Positions 1-6,526 of a stretch of 17,891 nucleotides of DNA are shown here, one piece after another (the stretch's first letter is position 1; each line of letters starts with the position of its first letter). Below the pieces are notes generated by a model. That model worked only from the letters and a program-made list of their open reading frames with translations, was not told the DNA's origin and did no database searches. Where the stretch lies: NCBI GenBank assembly GCA_036259475.1, contig DATABS010000103.1:1-17891 (forward strand), given 5' to 3'. Made by a program: the position numbers and the translations under genes. The DNA is from ZC4RG17 sp036259475 (GTDB taxonomy: Bacteria; Actinomycetota; Acidimicrobiia; Spongiisociales; ZC4RG35).

Positions 1-2
1 AG

Positions 3-68
3 GTGGCGGCGGAGGCTCCGTGCGACGTCTTCATCGCTCGTGTGTCGTCCCAGTTCCGCCGCCCCTAG
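3..68 (+). CDS. Possible 3' end of a CDS entering from the left
   Basis: From base 3 the third frame reads 21 sense codons and stops at TAG (66-68). The codons are strongly G/C-ending, as in the real genes of this window. The visible peptide ends in SSQFRRP and matches no family I recognise. It could be the C-terminal tip of a gene whose body lies left of the window. An inverted repeat follows at 87-114 and could be its terminator. The piece is too short to prove it is coding, so the call rests on codon bias and position only. Confidence 0.35.
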   Translation: MAAEAPCDVFIARVSSQFRRP

Positions 69-86
69 ACAGAGACATACCCAACT

Positions 87-114
87 GACGGACAATTTTC
101 CGTCGCCACGACGG
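87..114. repeat. Three-armed overlapping inverted repeat
   Basis: GACGGA (87-92) is complementary to TCCGTC (99-104) with a 6-nt loop. CCGTCG (100-105) is complementary to CGACGG (109-114) with a 3-nt loop. The middle arm can pair either way, so the two hairpins exclude each other. It lies just after the possible gene end at 68. No U-run follows either hairpin, so if this is a terminator it is not a classical one. Confidence 0.3.
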
Positions 115-229
115 GTTATTGCACGTCAGTTCATCCGGTCCCGGGGTTCTCTGTGCCTTCGCCCACACTCTGTGTCGGGCGATGCACACCCAACGCCTGT
201 TTACCTAGGTGGATGGTTGTTCGGGCCAG

Positions 230-235
230 TACAAT
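230..235 (+). promoter_or_regulatory. Candidate -10 box for the CAU-anticodon tRNA
   Basis: TACAAT sits 10 nt before the first base of the tRNA gene, so transcription would start a few bases ahead of the mature 5' end. No convincing -35 box is visible at 16-18 nt. The same hexamer precedes the second tRNA gene of the window at a similar distance, which strengthens both calls. Confidence 0.5.
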
Positions 236-245
236 GGACGTCTCT

Positions 246-320
246 GGGCCCGTAGCTCAATCCGGTCAGAGCAGCGGACTCATAATCCGTTGGTTGCAGG
301 TTCAAGTCCTGCCGGGCCCA
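246..320 (+). tRNA. tRNA with CAU anticodon (elongator Met or Ile2)
   Basis: The 75-nt sequence folds into a full cloverleaf. The acceptor stem is GGGCCCG/CGGGCCC with discriminator A, the D stem GCTC/GAGC, the anticodon stem GCGGA/TCCGT with loop CTCATAA, and the T stem GCAGG/CCTGC with loop TTCAAGT. CCA is not encoded. It is not an initiator: base pair 1-72 is G-C, and the anticodon stem lacks three consecutive G-C pairs next to the loop. A CAU anticodon can be elongator Met or Ile2, where TilS converts the wobble C to lysidine. The TTGGTTGC variable/T-arm sequence resembles bacterial Ile2, but I cannot settle the choice by eye. Confidence 0.92.
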
Positions 321-656
321 CTCTCATGATCGTGCATAGTGGGACGACTCCCTCGCACCCCTCCGGCGTTAGAGCTTCGTGGATAATTTCAGGGTCTTGG
401 CGGCATCCCTTTGCTACGAGGCTCGCTCGAAACACATTCGGACGTCGGCATCTGCCAAGCACAGATTGTCATCCTCGACCGCGTAGCGTTCGACCTGACT
501 CAGGCGGCGAAGGAATACCTCCTGAGCGTCTGCTGCAACTTCGCCACATCCGAACAGATCCTCATTGATGTTGGCTTTGGAGTCAGCGGGCCGGATGCGT
601 CGCCATGAGTTGGGTCGTTGGATCAGGTGCCGAACCCACGTAACCTGGACCAGAAG
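321..656. other. Stretch without a convincing gene
   Basis: After the tRNA-downstream element there is no ORF with a recognisable product or a ribosome binding site. Base composition looks less GC-rich than in the flanking genes (for example around 369-450 and 535-580). The longest open frame is on the minus strand (758 down to 414). Parts of it have plausible codon use, but it has no family resemblance I can name. The stretch could be degraded former coding DNA between the tRNA and the truncated peptidase remnant. Confidence 0.4.
327..368 (+). repeat. tRNA-downstream element, copy 1
   Basis: This stretch matches 17464-17503 nearly base for base: both read TGAT, then CATA, then a GGGACGAC(T/C)CCCTCGCACCC core, then a GC-rich tail, with two single-base gaps. 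Each copy begins 6 nt after the 3' end of a tRNA gene and in the same orientation. The core can fold as a short hairpin (GGGA-CGAC-TCCC here). It may be a transcript terminator or processing element of tRNA units in this genome, or a remnant of an element that targets tRNA genes. The similarity is direct observation; the function is unknown. Confidence 0.6.
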
Positions 657-863
657 ATGCAGGTCATCGACGGCGCTACTCTCGAAGCCCTTCTCTCCGA
701 TTACGGGTTCGACCGATGGGCCGCCCGCCTCGAAGGCCGTCGCCTCCGCTGCCCCCATGGGCTCCTCATCGGGCTGACGGAAGAATGCCCGGTGGGTTGC
801 GTGTCTCCTCTGGTGGTCCTCGGACTGGCCGACCCCGATACCCCGGTCAGTCCCGACGGCTGA
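657..863 (+). CDS. Small hypothetical protein with three cysteines
   Basis: A 68-codon ORF starts at ATG 657 and ends at TGA 861-863. Its codons are strongly G/C-ending, unlike the other two forward frames here, which suggests it is or was coding. The peptide has three cysteines spaced C-x13-C-x3-C in the segment RLRCPHG to EECPVGC, then a hydrophobic stretch (SPLVVLGLA). Three cysteines plus a histidine could bind a metal, but this is a guess. No good Shine-Dalgarno precedes the ATG. I recognise no family. It may instead be the leftover of a larger gene deleted together with the 5' part of the next one. Confidence 0.3.
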   Translation: MQVIDGATLEALLSDYGFDRWAARLEGRRLRCPHGLLIGLTEECPVGCVSPLVVLGLADPDTPVSPDG

Positions 864-891
864 CGGCGGTAGCTCCTTCCTTCGTCGTGCG

Positions 892-1263
892 CGAGGTGGT
901 GGCCGGACCCTCGATGACGTCGTGGATGACCTACGCTCGATCGTCGGCGAAAAGGTGACGGTTGAGGTGGTGGAAGTCGGACCGCCCGCGCAGGATCATT
1001 TCGAACCAGGGATGTTCAAGCTGCTCGAGTCGATCCTGGGCGAACTGGACCCGTCTGGCATTCCGATTCTCTACCTCTTCAACGAGAGTCCTGACGGTCG
1101 GCTGTTCGCCGATCATGGCATCCACCACTTCGGCTTCCTCCCGATGGATCTTCCACCCGAGATCGACCTACCCGGTCTGATCCATGGTCCAGACGAGAGG
1201 GTCCCCGTCTCGTCGATCGACTTCGGCGCCGAAGCACTTTTCAGACTGATCGGCCGCTACTGA
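892..1263 (+). pseudogene. M20-family metallopeptidase, C-terminal remnant
   Basis: The frame ending at TGA 1261-1263 encodes about 120 residues resembling the end of M20 metallohydrolases (the DapE/ArgE/carboxypeptidase G2 group). It shows GRTLDDVVDDLRSIVG, then a DGRLFADHGIHHFGFLPM segment, then GLIHGPDERVPVSSIDFG. In the family the His of the late HxxxE/HGPDER motif is a zinc ligand. The N-terminal part with the other zinc ligands (GHxD, the bridging Asp and the catalytic Glu-Glu) and the dimerisation domain are absent from every upstream frame. No ribosome binding site precedes the possible ATG at 922, and the frame stays open upstream to 778 with non-homologous sequence. I read this as a 5'-deleted remnant. 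A short standalone product from 922 (113 aa) cannot be excluded but would not be an active peptidase. Confidence 0.6.
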
Positions 1264-1279
1264 CGACCCCTCGGGGCGG

Positions 1280-2536
1280 ATGACAACCGGCTCGACCGGT
1301 AGTGTCCAGCCGATGGATGGCGTCTTGAGTCGCGCTATTTCGCTGGGAGTGCGATCCGGCCTCACGCCCGCACAGGTGCGGCGTGTCCAAACGATCAATC
1401 TGGTGACTCTGGGGTCGGTGTTCCTGAATCTCGTCTACATCGGGATCATCCTGGTCGTCGACGTCGTGGCGTTCATCGTCCCGCTGCTGACGAACTCCAT
1501 TGCGGTTCTGCTCAACCTCGCCGTATTGCGAGCGAACGCCGCCTTTCACACGGACGCCGCCATGTGGATGTCGTTCGGCACAGCATTCTTCAATCTCGTT
1601 CTCGCCTCCTACTTCTTCGGTATCGGTACCGGGGTCTACCTCTTCCTTCTCGTCATTCCTGCGGTTTCGGTCTTGGTGACCCCGCCCGGGTCCCTGAAGC
1701 TGTCAGTCGCCTTCTCCGCGGTAGGTCTGGCCGCCTTCGCCGGCATCGCCCTCGCCGAGCCGCCGACGCCGGCGCCCATCGCCGGCTCGTCCCTCGAAGC
1801 TGTCCTGTTCCTGACGAGTGTGCTGGGAACCGTGGCGTTCATTGCCGGCGTGAGCATCTACCACCGGCGAGTTGCGGAGGTGGCGGAGGAGGAGGTCCAT
1901 GCGGCGCACCGGCACTCGGAACGTCTGCTCCACAACATCCTTCCCGTCGAAATCGCCGATCGCCTGAAGTCGAACGGCGGAGTGATCGCCGATCGGATGG
2001 ATGACGTTTCCGTCCTCTTCGCCGACCTCGTGGGCTCGACACCGCTGTCGGAACGCCTGACGGCCGATCAGATGGTCGAGTTCCTCAACGACATCTTCTG
2101 TCCGTTCGACGATCTGGCCGATGCGCTCGGCCTTGAGAAGATCAAGACTGTGGGCGATGCCTACATGGTGGTCGGTGGTCTCCCCGTCTGGAAGGACGGC
2201 CATCTGTCGTCGATGGCCGAGATGGCATTACGGATGAGGGACGAGGTCAGGCGCCACCCCGTCGAGGGTCTGGGCGCAGTCCAGATGCGTTTCGGAATCC
2301 ACGTCGGGCCGGTGGTGGCGGGAGTGATCGGCAAACGCAAGTTCAGCTACGACCTGTGGGGCGACACCGTCAACACGGCAGCTCGGATGGAATCACACGG
2401 GGTGCCGAACGAGATCCACGTGACCGAGACGGTCTTCCAGCGGCTGGGCGGCGCCTATCGCTTCGAACAGCGCGGTCTGGTCGACATCAAGGGTAAAGGA
2501 CTGATGCCGACCTATTTCCTGGTCGGACCCGTCTGA
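1280..2536 (+). CDS. Membrane-anchored class III adenylate cyclase
   Basis: This 418-aa protein would make cAMP from ATP on the inner face of the membrane. Residues 38-190 hold about five or six hydrophobic segments. A helical linker with the classic LLHNILPVEIADRLK signature (216-230) leads to a class III catalytic domain (about 240-418). The metal-binding aspartates are D249 (LFADLVGST) and D293 (TVGDAYM). The transition-state pair is N365 and R369 (DTVNTAARM). K289 and D358 (SYDLWGD) are the adenine-selecting residues, which favours ATP over GTP. All catalytic residues are present in one chain, so it should work as a homodimer. The start at 1280 has a GGGGCGG stretch very close to it; ATG 1313 is an alternative. 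It lies 16 bp after the peptidase remnant and is convergent with the purine permease. No cAMP receptor is seen nearby. Confidence 0.9.
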   Translation: MTTGSTGSVQPMDGVLSRAISLGVRSGLTPAQVRRVQTINLVTLGSVFLNLVYIGIILVVDVVAFIVPLLTNSIAVLLNLAVLRANAAFHTDAAMWMSFGTAFFNLVLASYFFGIGTGVYLFLLVIPAVSVLVTPPGSLKLSVAFSAVGLAAFAGIALAEPPTPAPIAGSSLEAVLFLTSVLGTVAFIAGVSIYHRRVAEVAEEEVHAAHRHSERLLHNILPVEIADRLKSNGGVIADRMDDVSVLFADLVGSTPLSERLTADQMVEFLNDIFCPFDDLADALGLEKIKTVGDAYMVVGGLPVWKDGHLSSMAEMALRMRDEVRRHPVEGLGAVQMRFGIHVGPVVAGVIGKRKFSYDLWGDTVNTAARMESHGVPNEIHVTETVFQRLGGAYRFEQRGLVDIKGKGLMPTYFLVGPV

Positions 2537-2553
2537 CCCATCCCCGGTCCCAA

Positions 2554-3930
2554 TCAGGCGGCGATGGCCTGACCGAGGACCGCCTGGGCGAAGTAGACGA
2601 GGAAGGCGATCGCCACCACCCACATCAGGGGGTGGATGTCGGCGACCTTGCCCCGCACCAACTTGACCACCACATACATCACGAAGCCGGCGCCGATGCC
2701 CACCGTGATGCTGAAGGTGAGCGGCATGAGGACGATCGTGAGAAGGGCAGGAAAGCCTTCTTCGAAGTCCTCGAAGTCGATGCCCTTGATGAGGCCGCTC
2801 ATCAGGAATCCGACCAGGATCAGCACCGGTGCCGTCGCCTGAAGGGGGATGAGTTGGGCTAGAGGCGACACGAATATCGCCACCAGGAACAGGACACCGA
2901 CCACCACCGACGTCAGACCGGTCCGGCCGCCCTCTGCAACGCCGGCGGCGCTCTCGATATAGCTGGTGTTGGAGCTGACACCGGCCGCTCCACCGGCGGC
3001 CGCTCCCAACGAGTCGACGAACAACAGCTTGCCTACGCCCGGGATATTGCCGTCCTCCTCAGTCAGATCCGCCTGCTCGACGATCGCGGTTGCGGTGCCC
3101 ATCGTGTCGAAGAAGTCGGTGAGCATGAAGCTGAAGATCGTCAGCGCGGCGGCGATGAACCCCAACTGGCTGAACACGTTGCCGAGGTCGAAAGCGCCGA
3201 GTGTGGCGAAACTGGGGGCAACGGCGAGGGTCTCGGGGACGTCCTGGACTCCAAGCAGGAGACCGATGAGGGCCGTGACCAGGATGCTTACGACCAAGGC
3301 CCCTGGCACCCGACGGGCGTAGAGCAGAACGGTGATCAGGAGCCCGATGAGCGTCAGCCAGGCCCCGGTGCTGTTGGGGAAGATGAACTCGACAGGGACC
3401 GCCCCACCTTCGGGGATCCCGATCAGGCCGCCGTTTACGAAGCCGATGAACAGGATGAAAAGCCCGATGCCGACCCCGATGGCCCGCTTGAGGCTGAGGG
3501 GGACTGCAGTCATGATTGCCTCGCGCAACCCGACCAGCACGAGGGCGGCGACGATGAGGCCCTCGAGCACGATCACACCCATTGCTCCTTCCGGCGTGAG
3601 GCCATCGCCTAGCACGAGGCCGAAGGCCACGGCGGCATTGATTCCCAGACCAGCCGCCATGGCGATCGGGTAGTTGGCGACCACGCCCATCAGGATGCTG
3701 AGAAGCCCCGCCACCAGTGCCGTGCCGGCCGCCACCGCTCCTCCATCGAATCCGGCGGCGGACAGGATCGAAGGGTTGACGAAGATGATGTATGCCATCA
3801 CGAGAAACGTCGTCAGGCCCGCCCGGACCTCTGTTCCAACGGACGTCCCTCGTTCCGTGAGCTTGAAGTAGGAATCCAATCCCGAAGGGCCGGATGTCCT
3901 CGAATCGGTCCGATCCGCCGTGTCGGTCAT
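2554..3930 (-). CDS. AzgA-type purine (adenine/guanine/hypoxanthine) permease
   Basis: This 458-aa polytopic membrane protein belongs to the NCS2-related AzgA/PbuG family, which imports purine bases by proton symport. Family signatures are clear: the N-terminal FKLTERGTSVGTEVRAGLTT followed by FLVMAYIIFVNP, the mid-protein LTDFFDTMGTATAIVEQAD, and SNTSYIESAAGVAEGGRTGL after the VDSLGAAAGG segment. About 12-14 hydrophobic segments cover the chain, and the length is normal for the family. I chose ATG 3930 rather than the upstream in-frame codon at 3993 because GGAGG lies 4 nt before it and the extra residues are hydrophilic and unlike the family. It is convergent with the cyclase (17 bp between stop codons). 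Its promoter should lie in 3931-4094. Which purine it prefers cannot be read from sequence. Confidence 0.93.
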   Translation of the reverse strand: MTDTADRTDSRTSGPSGLDSYFKLTERGTSVGTEVRAGLTTFLVMAYIIFVNPSILSAAGFDGGAVAAGTALVAGLLSILMGVVANYPIAMAAGLGINAAVAFGLVLGDGLTPEGAMGVIVLEGLIVAALVLVGLREAIMTAVPLSLKRAIGVGIGLFILFIGFVNGGLIGIPEGGAVPVEFIFPNSTGAWLTLIGLLITVLLYARRVPGALVVSILVTALIGLLLGVQDVPETLAVAPSFATLGAFDLGNVFSQLGFIAAALTIFSFMLTDFFDTMGTATAIVEQADLTEEDGNIPGVGKLLFVDSLGAAAGGAAGVSSNTSYIESAAGVAEGGRTGLTSVVVGVLFLVAIFVSPLAQLIPLQATAPVLILVGFLMSGLIKGIDFEDFEEGFPALLTIVLMPLTFSITVGIGAGFVMYVVVKLVRGKVADIHPLMWVVAIAFLVYFAQAVLGQAIAA

Positions 3931-4094
3931 CTCGCCTCCAATTCTTCGCCGATCGGCATGGACGACGGCAAAGCTAGTCGAGAAACCAGTCACCCGCTGG
4001 AATCGTGCGGTGACTTCTCCGAGCGTTGCGAGGAAAGTCGGAGTCGCCTGCGCGCATTGCGCCGGGGAGCCGGCTCATTGGTGGGTGCCAGCCG

Positions 4095-4691
4095 TTAGGA
4101 CATCGCCTCTCTGACGTCTATTCCTGCCTCCTGGAGCTCGTCCAGAGCCGCGTCGTCGTCGTCCGGCTCGAGATTGACCGCGGCGGTGCAGTCCTCGGGG
4201 ACGATCGTGGCATAGCCGAGCCGGGAGGCGTCGAGCGCCGTCGCCTTGACGCAGTAGTCCAGAGCCAAGCCAACCACCACCACTCGCCGCGTGTTGAGGC
4301 TCTTCAGGACGCTGTCGAGCTCAGTCGGCATCTCCTCGCCCGTCTCAGGATCGCGCATCGTGAACCCGGAGTATCCGTCCTCCCCGTTCGAGCCCTTCTT
4401 CACCGAGCGACCGACAACGATCAATCGAGGGTGAAACTCGGCGCCCCAGGTGTCCTTGACGCAGTGCACCGGCCAGGTTCCGCCGTCCTTTTGGAAGTGC
4501 GGCGTCGTCTCGGGATGCCAGTCCTGGGTGTAGACGACCGGCGCTCCGGCCGCGGCTGCGGCGATGATTTGTCGATTCACCTCGGCCAGGACGTCGCCCG
4601 CACCCTCCACGTAGAGTGATCCCTCCGGATCGGCGAAGTCGTTCTGACAGTCGACCACTACCAGGGCGGTTCCGGCGTCGTATTCGCTCAT
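4095..4691 (-). CDS. pncA: Nicotinamidase (isochorismatase fold)
   Basis: This 198-aa cytosolic hydrolase would turn nicotinamide into nicotinate plus ammonia, the first step of the deamidating NAD salvage route. The catalytic triad is present: D14 in VVVDCQNDF, K99 in VKKGSNGEDGYSGF and C147 in ALDYCVKATA. The metal site is D57, H59 and H65 in TQDWHPETTPHF plus H76 in WPVHCV. GYSGF is typical of nicotinamidases within the wider family. Length matches PncA proteins (about 190-210 aa). ATG 4691 is preceded by AGGG 7 nt upstream. It is divergent from pncB, which takes the product onward, with only 48 bp between the chosen starts. In mycobacteria this enzyme also activates pyrazinamide; no such claim is made here. 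Confidence 0.95.
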   Translation of the reverse strand: MSEYDAGTALVVVDCQNDFADPEGSLYVEGAGDVLAEVNRQIIAAAAAGAPVVYTQDWHPETTPHFQKDGGTWPVHCVKDTWGAEFHPRLIVVGRSVKKGSNGEDGYSGFTMRDPETGEEMPTELDSVLKSLNTRRVVVVGLALDYCVKATALDASRLGYATIVPEDCTAAVNLEPDDDDAALDELQEAGIDVREAMS

Positions 4692-4709
4692 ACAACGACC
4701 CTAGGGCCG

Positions 4710-4741
4710 TGGACCGTGCTGGTGGCAGGGACTTACTCTAT
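4710..4741. promoter_or_regulatory. Candidate shared pncA/pncB promoter region
   Basis: On the plus strand TGGACC (4710-4715) and TACTCT (4734-4739) form a weak -35/-10 pair with an 18-bp spacer. A start 7 nt after this -10 would fall on the A of the second in-frame ATG of pncB (4746), so a leaderless mRNA is possible. On the minus strand the overlapping bases 4740-4735 read TAGAGT, a fair -10 for pncA, whose mRNA would keep a short leader with its AGGG. Overlapping opposed -10 boxes would couple the two genes. This is inference from sequence alone. Confidence 0.35.
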
Positions 4742-6272
4742 GGCGATGGACCGAGCCGTCGCCGAGGGGATCCTGTTCACCGACCAGTACCAGCTCAGCA
4801 TGGCACAGCTCTATTTCCGGAAGGGCCTGGCCGAGCGCGACGCTCGTTTCGAGCATTTTTTTCGTCGCTATCCGGACTACGGCCAGCACCAAGCCGGCTA
4901 CTGCATCAACGCCGGCATGGCCTGGTTCGTTCAGTGGATGCAGGAGGCCCGCTTCGATGAGGCGGCCCTGGCTCATCTGGCCGGCCACGAGACCGACACC
5001 GGCCAGCGGATCTTCGAGGACGACTTCCTCGGGTGGTTGGCCGATGTCGGCGACCTGTCATCGCTGCGGATCGAGTCGATCCCCGAGGGCCGGGTGGTCC
5101 ATCCCAACGTTCCCATCACGGTCGTGGAGGGCCCGCTCGCTCTGGCCCAGATCGTCGAGACGCCGCTACTCAATCATCTCAACTTCCAGACGTTGATCGC
5201 CACCAAGGCCTCCCGGGTGGTGGAGGCCGCCCGCGGTGGGTCGGTGCTCGAGTTCGGCATGCGCCGAGGACCCGAACGGGGTGCTACCGCCGCCTCTCGC
5301 GCTTCACTGGTGGGAGGGGTCGGTTTTTCGTCCAACGCCGGCATGTCCCATGAGGTGGGCATCGCACCCAAAGGCACCCACGCCCACTCGATGGTCCAGG
5401 TCTTCATGGCCCTCGGCGAAGGCGAGCTGGGAGCGTTCCGAGCATATGCCGAGGTGTACCCCGACGACTGCCTTCTCCTGGTCGACACGATCGACACGCT
5501 CGAATCCGGTGTGCCCAACGCAATAAAGGTGTTCGAAGAATTGCGCGCCCAGGGCCATCAACCGGCCGGAATCCGCCTCGACTCCGGCGACCTGGCGCAC
5601 CTGTCGGTCCAATCGGCCCGCTTGCTGGACGAGGCCGGGTTTCCGGACGTGACCATCGTCCTGTCCTCGGGTCTCGACGAAATCACGATCTGGCAGATCC
5701 TCAACCAGATCGGAGAGGAGGCTCCCCGCTACGGCGTGGATCCGGCTTCGGTCATCAGGCGACTCGTCTACGGAGTGGGAACCAAACTCGCCACGAGTGA
5801 GGGCGATCCCAGCCTCGACGGCGTATACAAACTGGTCGCGATCGACGGGGAGGACCAGTGGCGGCCGGCCATCAAGCTGTCCGACACCCCGGGGAAGGTC
5901 GTCAACCCGGGCCGCAAGGCAGTGCATCGTGTCTACGACGAGCGAGGGTTCGCCACCGCCGATGTCATCGCCCAGGCGAACGAGGAGCTGACTCCGCCGC
6001 TCCGCCTGTACCACCCCACTGAACCGGGAGTGGAACGACGTCTGATCTCGGCGTCGGATAGCGAGTCGCTCCTCGAGAAGGTCGATGCTTGGTCACCCGT
6101 CGACGAATTGGGTGCGGTGGAGGCAGCGAGAGAGCGGCGACTGGCCGATCTGGAGCGTTTGGACCCGGGTGTCCGCCGCCTCGTCAACCCCCACGTGTAT
6201 CACGTGTCGCTGAGCGAGGCTTCCCACGACTTGAAGCAGTCGGTGATCGCAGAGATGCAGTCGAACCTGTGA
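4740..6272 (+). CDS. pncB: Nicotinate phosphoribosyltransferase
   Basis: This 510-aa enzyme joins nicotinate to PRPP, with ATP hydrolysis, to give nicotinate mononucleotide in the Preiss-Handler NAD route. Family signatures are FTDQYQLSMAQLYF (13-26), EFGMRRGPERGA (171-182), SSNAGMSHEVGIAPKGTHAHS (around 198-217) with the conserved His-rich GTHAHS, and DSGDLAHLS (281-289). YGVGTKL and ship-shape C-terminal KLSDTPGKVVNPG further fit the family. The length suits the long bacterial type. GTG 4716 would add 8 residues, while ATG 4746 removes 2 and may be the true leaderless start. I use ATG 4740, which has a GGCAGGGA purine run upstream. It is divergent from pncA, so nicotinamide salvage is encoded as one unit. 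The stop codon is the first base triplet of a perfect inverted repeat. Confidence 0.95.
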   Translation: MAMDRAVAEGILFTDQYQLSMAQLYFRKGLAERDARFEHFFRRYPDYGQHQAGYCINAGMAWFVQWMQEARFDEAALAHLAGHETDTGQRIFEDDFLGWLADVGDLSSLRIESIPEGRVVHPNVPITVVEGPLALAQIVETPLLNHLNFQTLIATKASRVVEAARGGSVLEFGMRRGPERGATAASRASLVGGVGFSSNAGMSHEVGIAPKGTHAHSMVQVFMALGEGELGAFRAYAEVYPDDCLLLVDTIDTLESGVPNAIKVFEELRAQGHQPAGIRLDSGDLAHLSVQSARLLDEAGFPDVTIVLSSGLDEITIWQILNQIGEEAPRYGVDPASVIRRLVYGVGTKLATSEGDPSLDGVYKLVAIDGEDQWRPAIKLSDTPGKVVNPGRKAVHRVYDERGFATADVIAQANEELTPPLRLYHPTEPGVERRLISASDSESLLEKVDAWSPVDELGAVEAARERRLADLERLDPGVRRLVNPHVYHVSLSEASHDLKQSVIAEMQSNL

Positions 6273-6306
6273 GGATTTTCCCGGCGGGTTACCGGGAAAA
6301 TCCTCA
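6270..6306. terminator. Perfect 15-bp inverted repeat at the pncB end
   Basis: TGAGGATTTTCCCGG (6270-6284) is exactly complementary to CCGGGAAAATCCTCA (6292-6306) across a 7-nt loop. The left arm begins with the pncB stop codon. The T4 tract lies in the 5' arm and the A4 tract in the 3' arm, so neither strand gives the G/C stem followed by U-run of a classical intrinsic terminator. It lies between convergent genes (pncB and the 6320-6526 gene), so a two-way stop or mRNA 3' end protection is the likeliest role. Confidence 0.7.
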
Positions 6307-6319
6307 CAGAAGAGCCTTT

Positions 6320-6526
6320 CTATTTCTCTTCGTTCCGAGGGCGGATCAGCGGGATAAGGATGGCGGCGCCGATCACGAGGATGGCGGCCGGCCAGACCCA
6401 GCGCATAGAGAGAGCCACGGTGTCCACCAGGTCGAATGGCGTGGCGGGCAGGAGGAAGATCAGTCCTGCCAGGGTATAAACGAGCCCGAAGGCGAAGGAC
6501 AGGACGTCGAATCGATGGCGTTCCAT
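6320..6526 (-). CDS. Small two-helix membrane protein
   Basis: This 68-aa protein has two hydrophobic segments, about residues 8-27 (SFAFGLVYTLAGLIFLL) and 41-61 (MRWVWPAAILVIGAAILIPL), with a charged C-terminus (RPRNEEK). Its ATG shares one base with the stop of the PspC/LiaF-like gene (TGATG), so the two are probably translated in a coupled way. Small two-helix proteins of this kind often accompany PspC/LiaF genes, and it may be a partner in the same membrane complex. I recognise no named family. The coupling is seen in the sequence; the partnership is inferred. Confidence 0.75.
   Translation of the reverse strand: MERHRFDVLSFAFGLVYTLAGLIFLLPATPFDLVDTVALSMRWVWPAAILVIGAAILIPLIRPRNEEK

Noticed and set aside
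280..462. Minus-strand ORF ending in a GLEPATNGL peptide
   Set aside because: Its C-terminal part is the antisense of the CAU-anticodon tRNA. Peptides of this GLEP-type are a well-known false product of reading across tRNA genes.
414..758. Minus-strand ORF of 114 codons in the gene-poor stretch
   Set aside because: Codon use is partly plausible, but there is no ribosome binding site or family resemblance, and it overlaps a forward ORF with better codon bias. It is kept only as a note on possible degraded coding DNA.
3931..4094. Purine riboswitch ahead of the AzgA permease
   Set aside because: The 164-bp gap was scanned for a three-way junction with conserved loop bases and none was found. 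A normal GGAGG site is the only clear signal.
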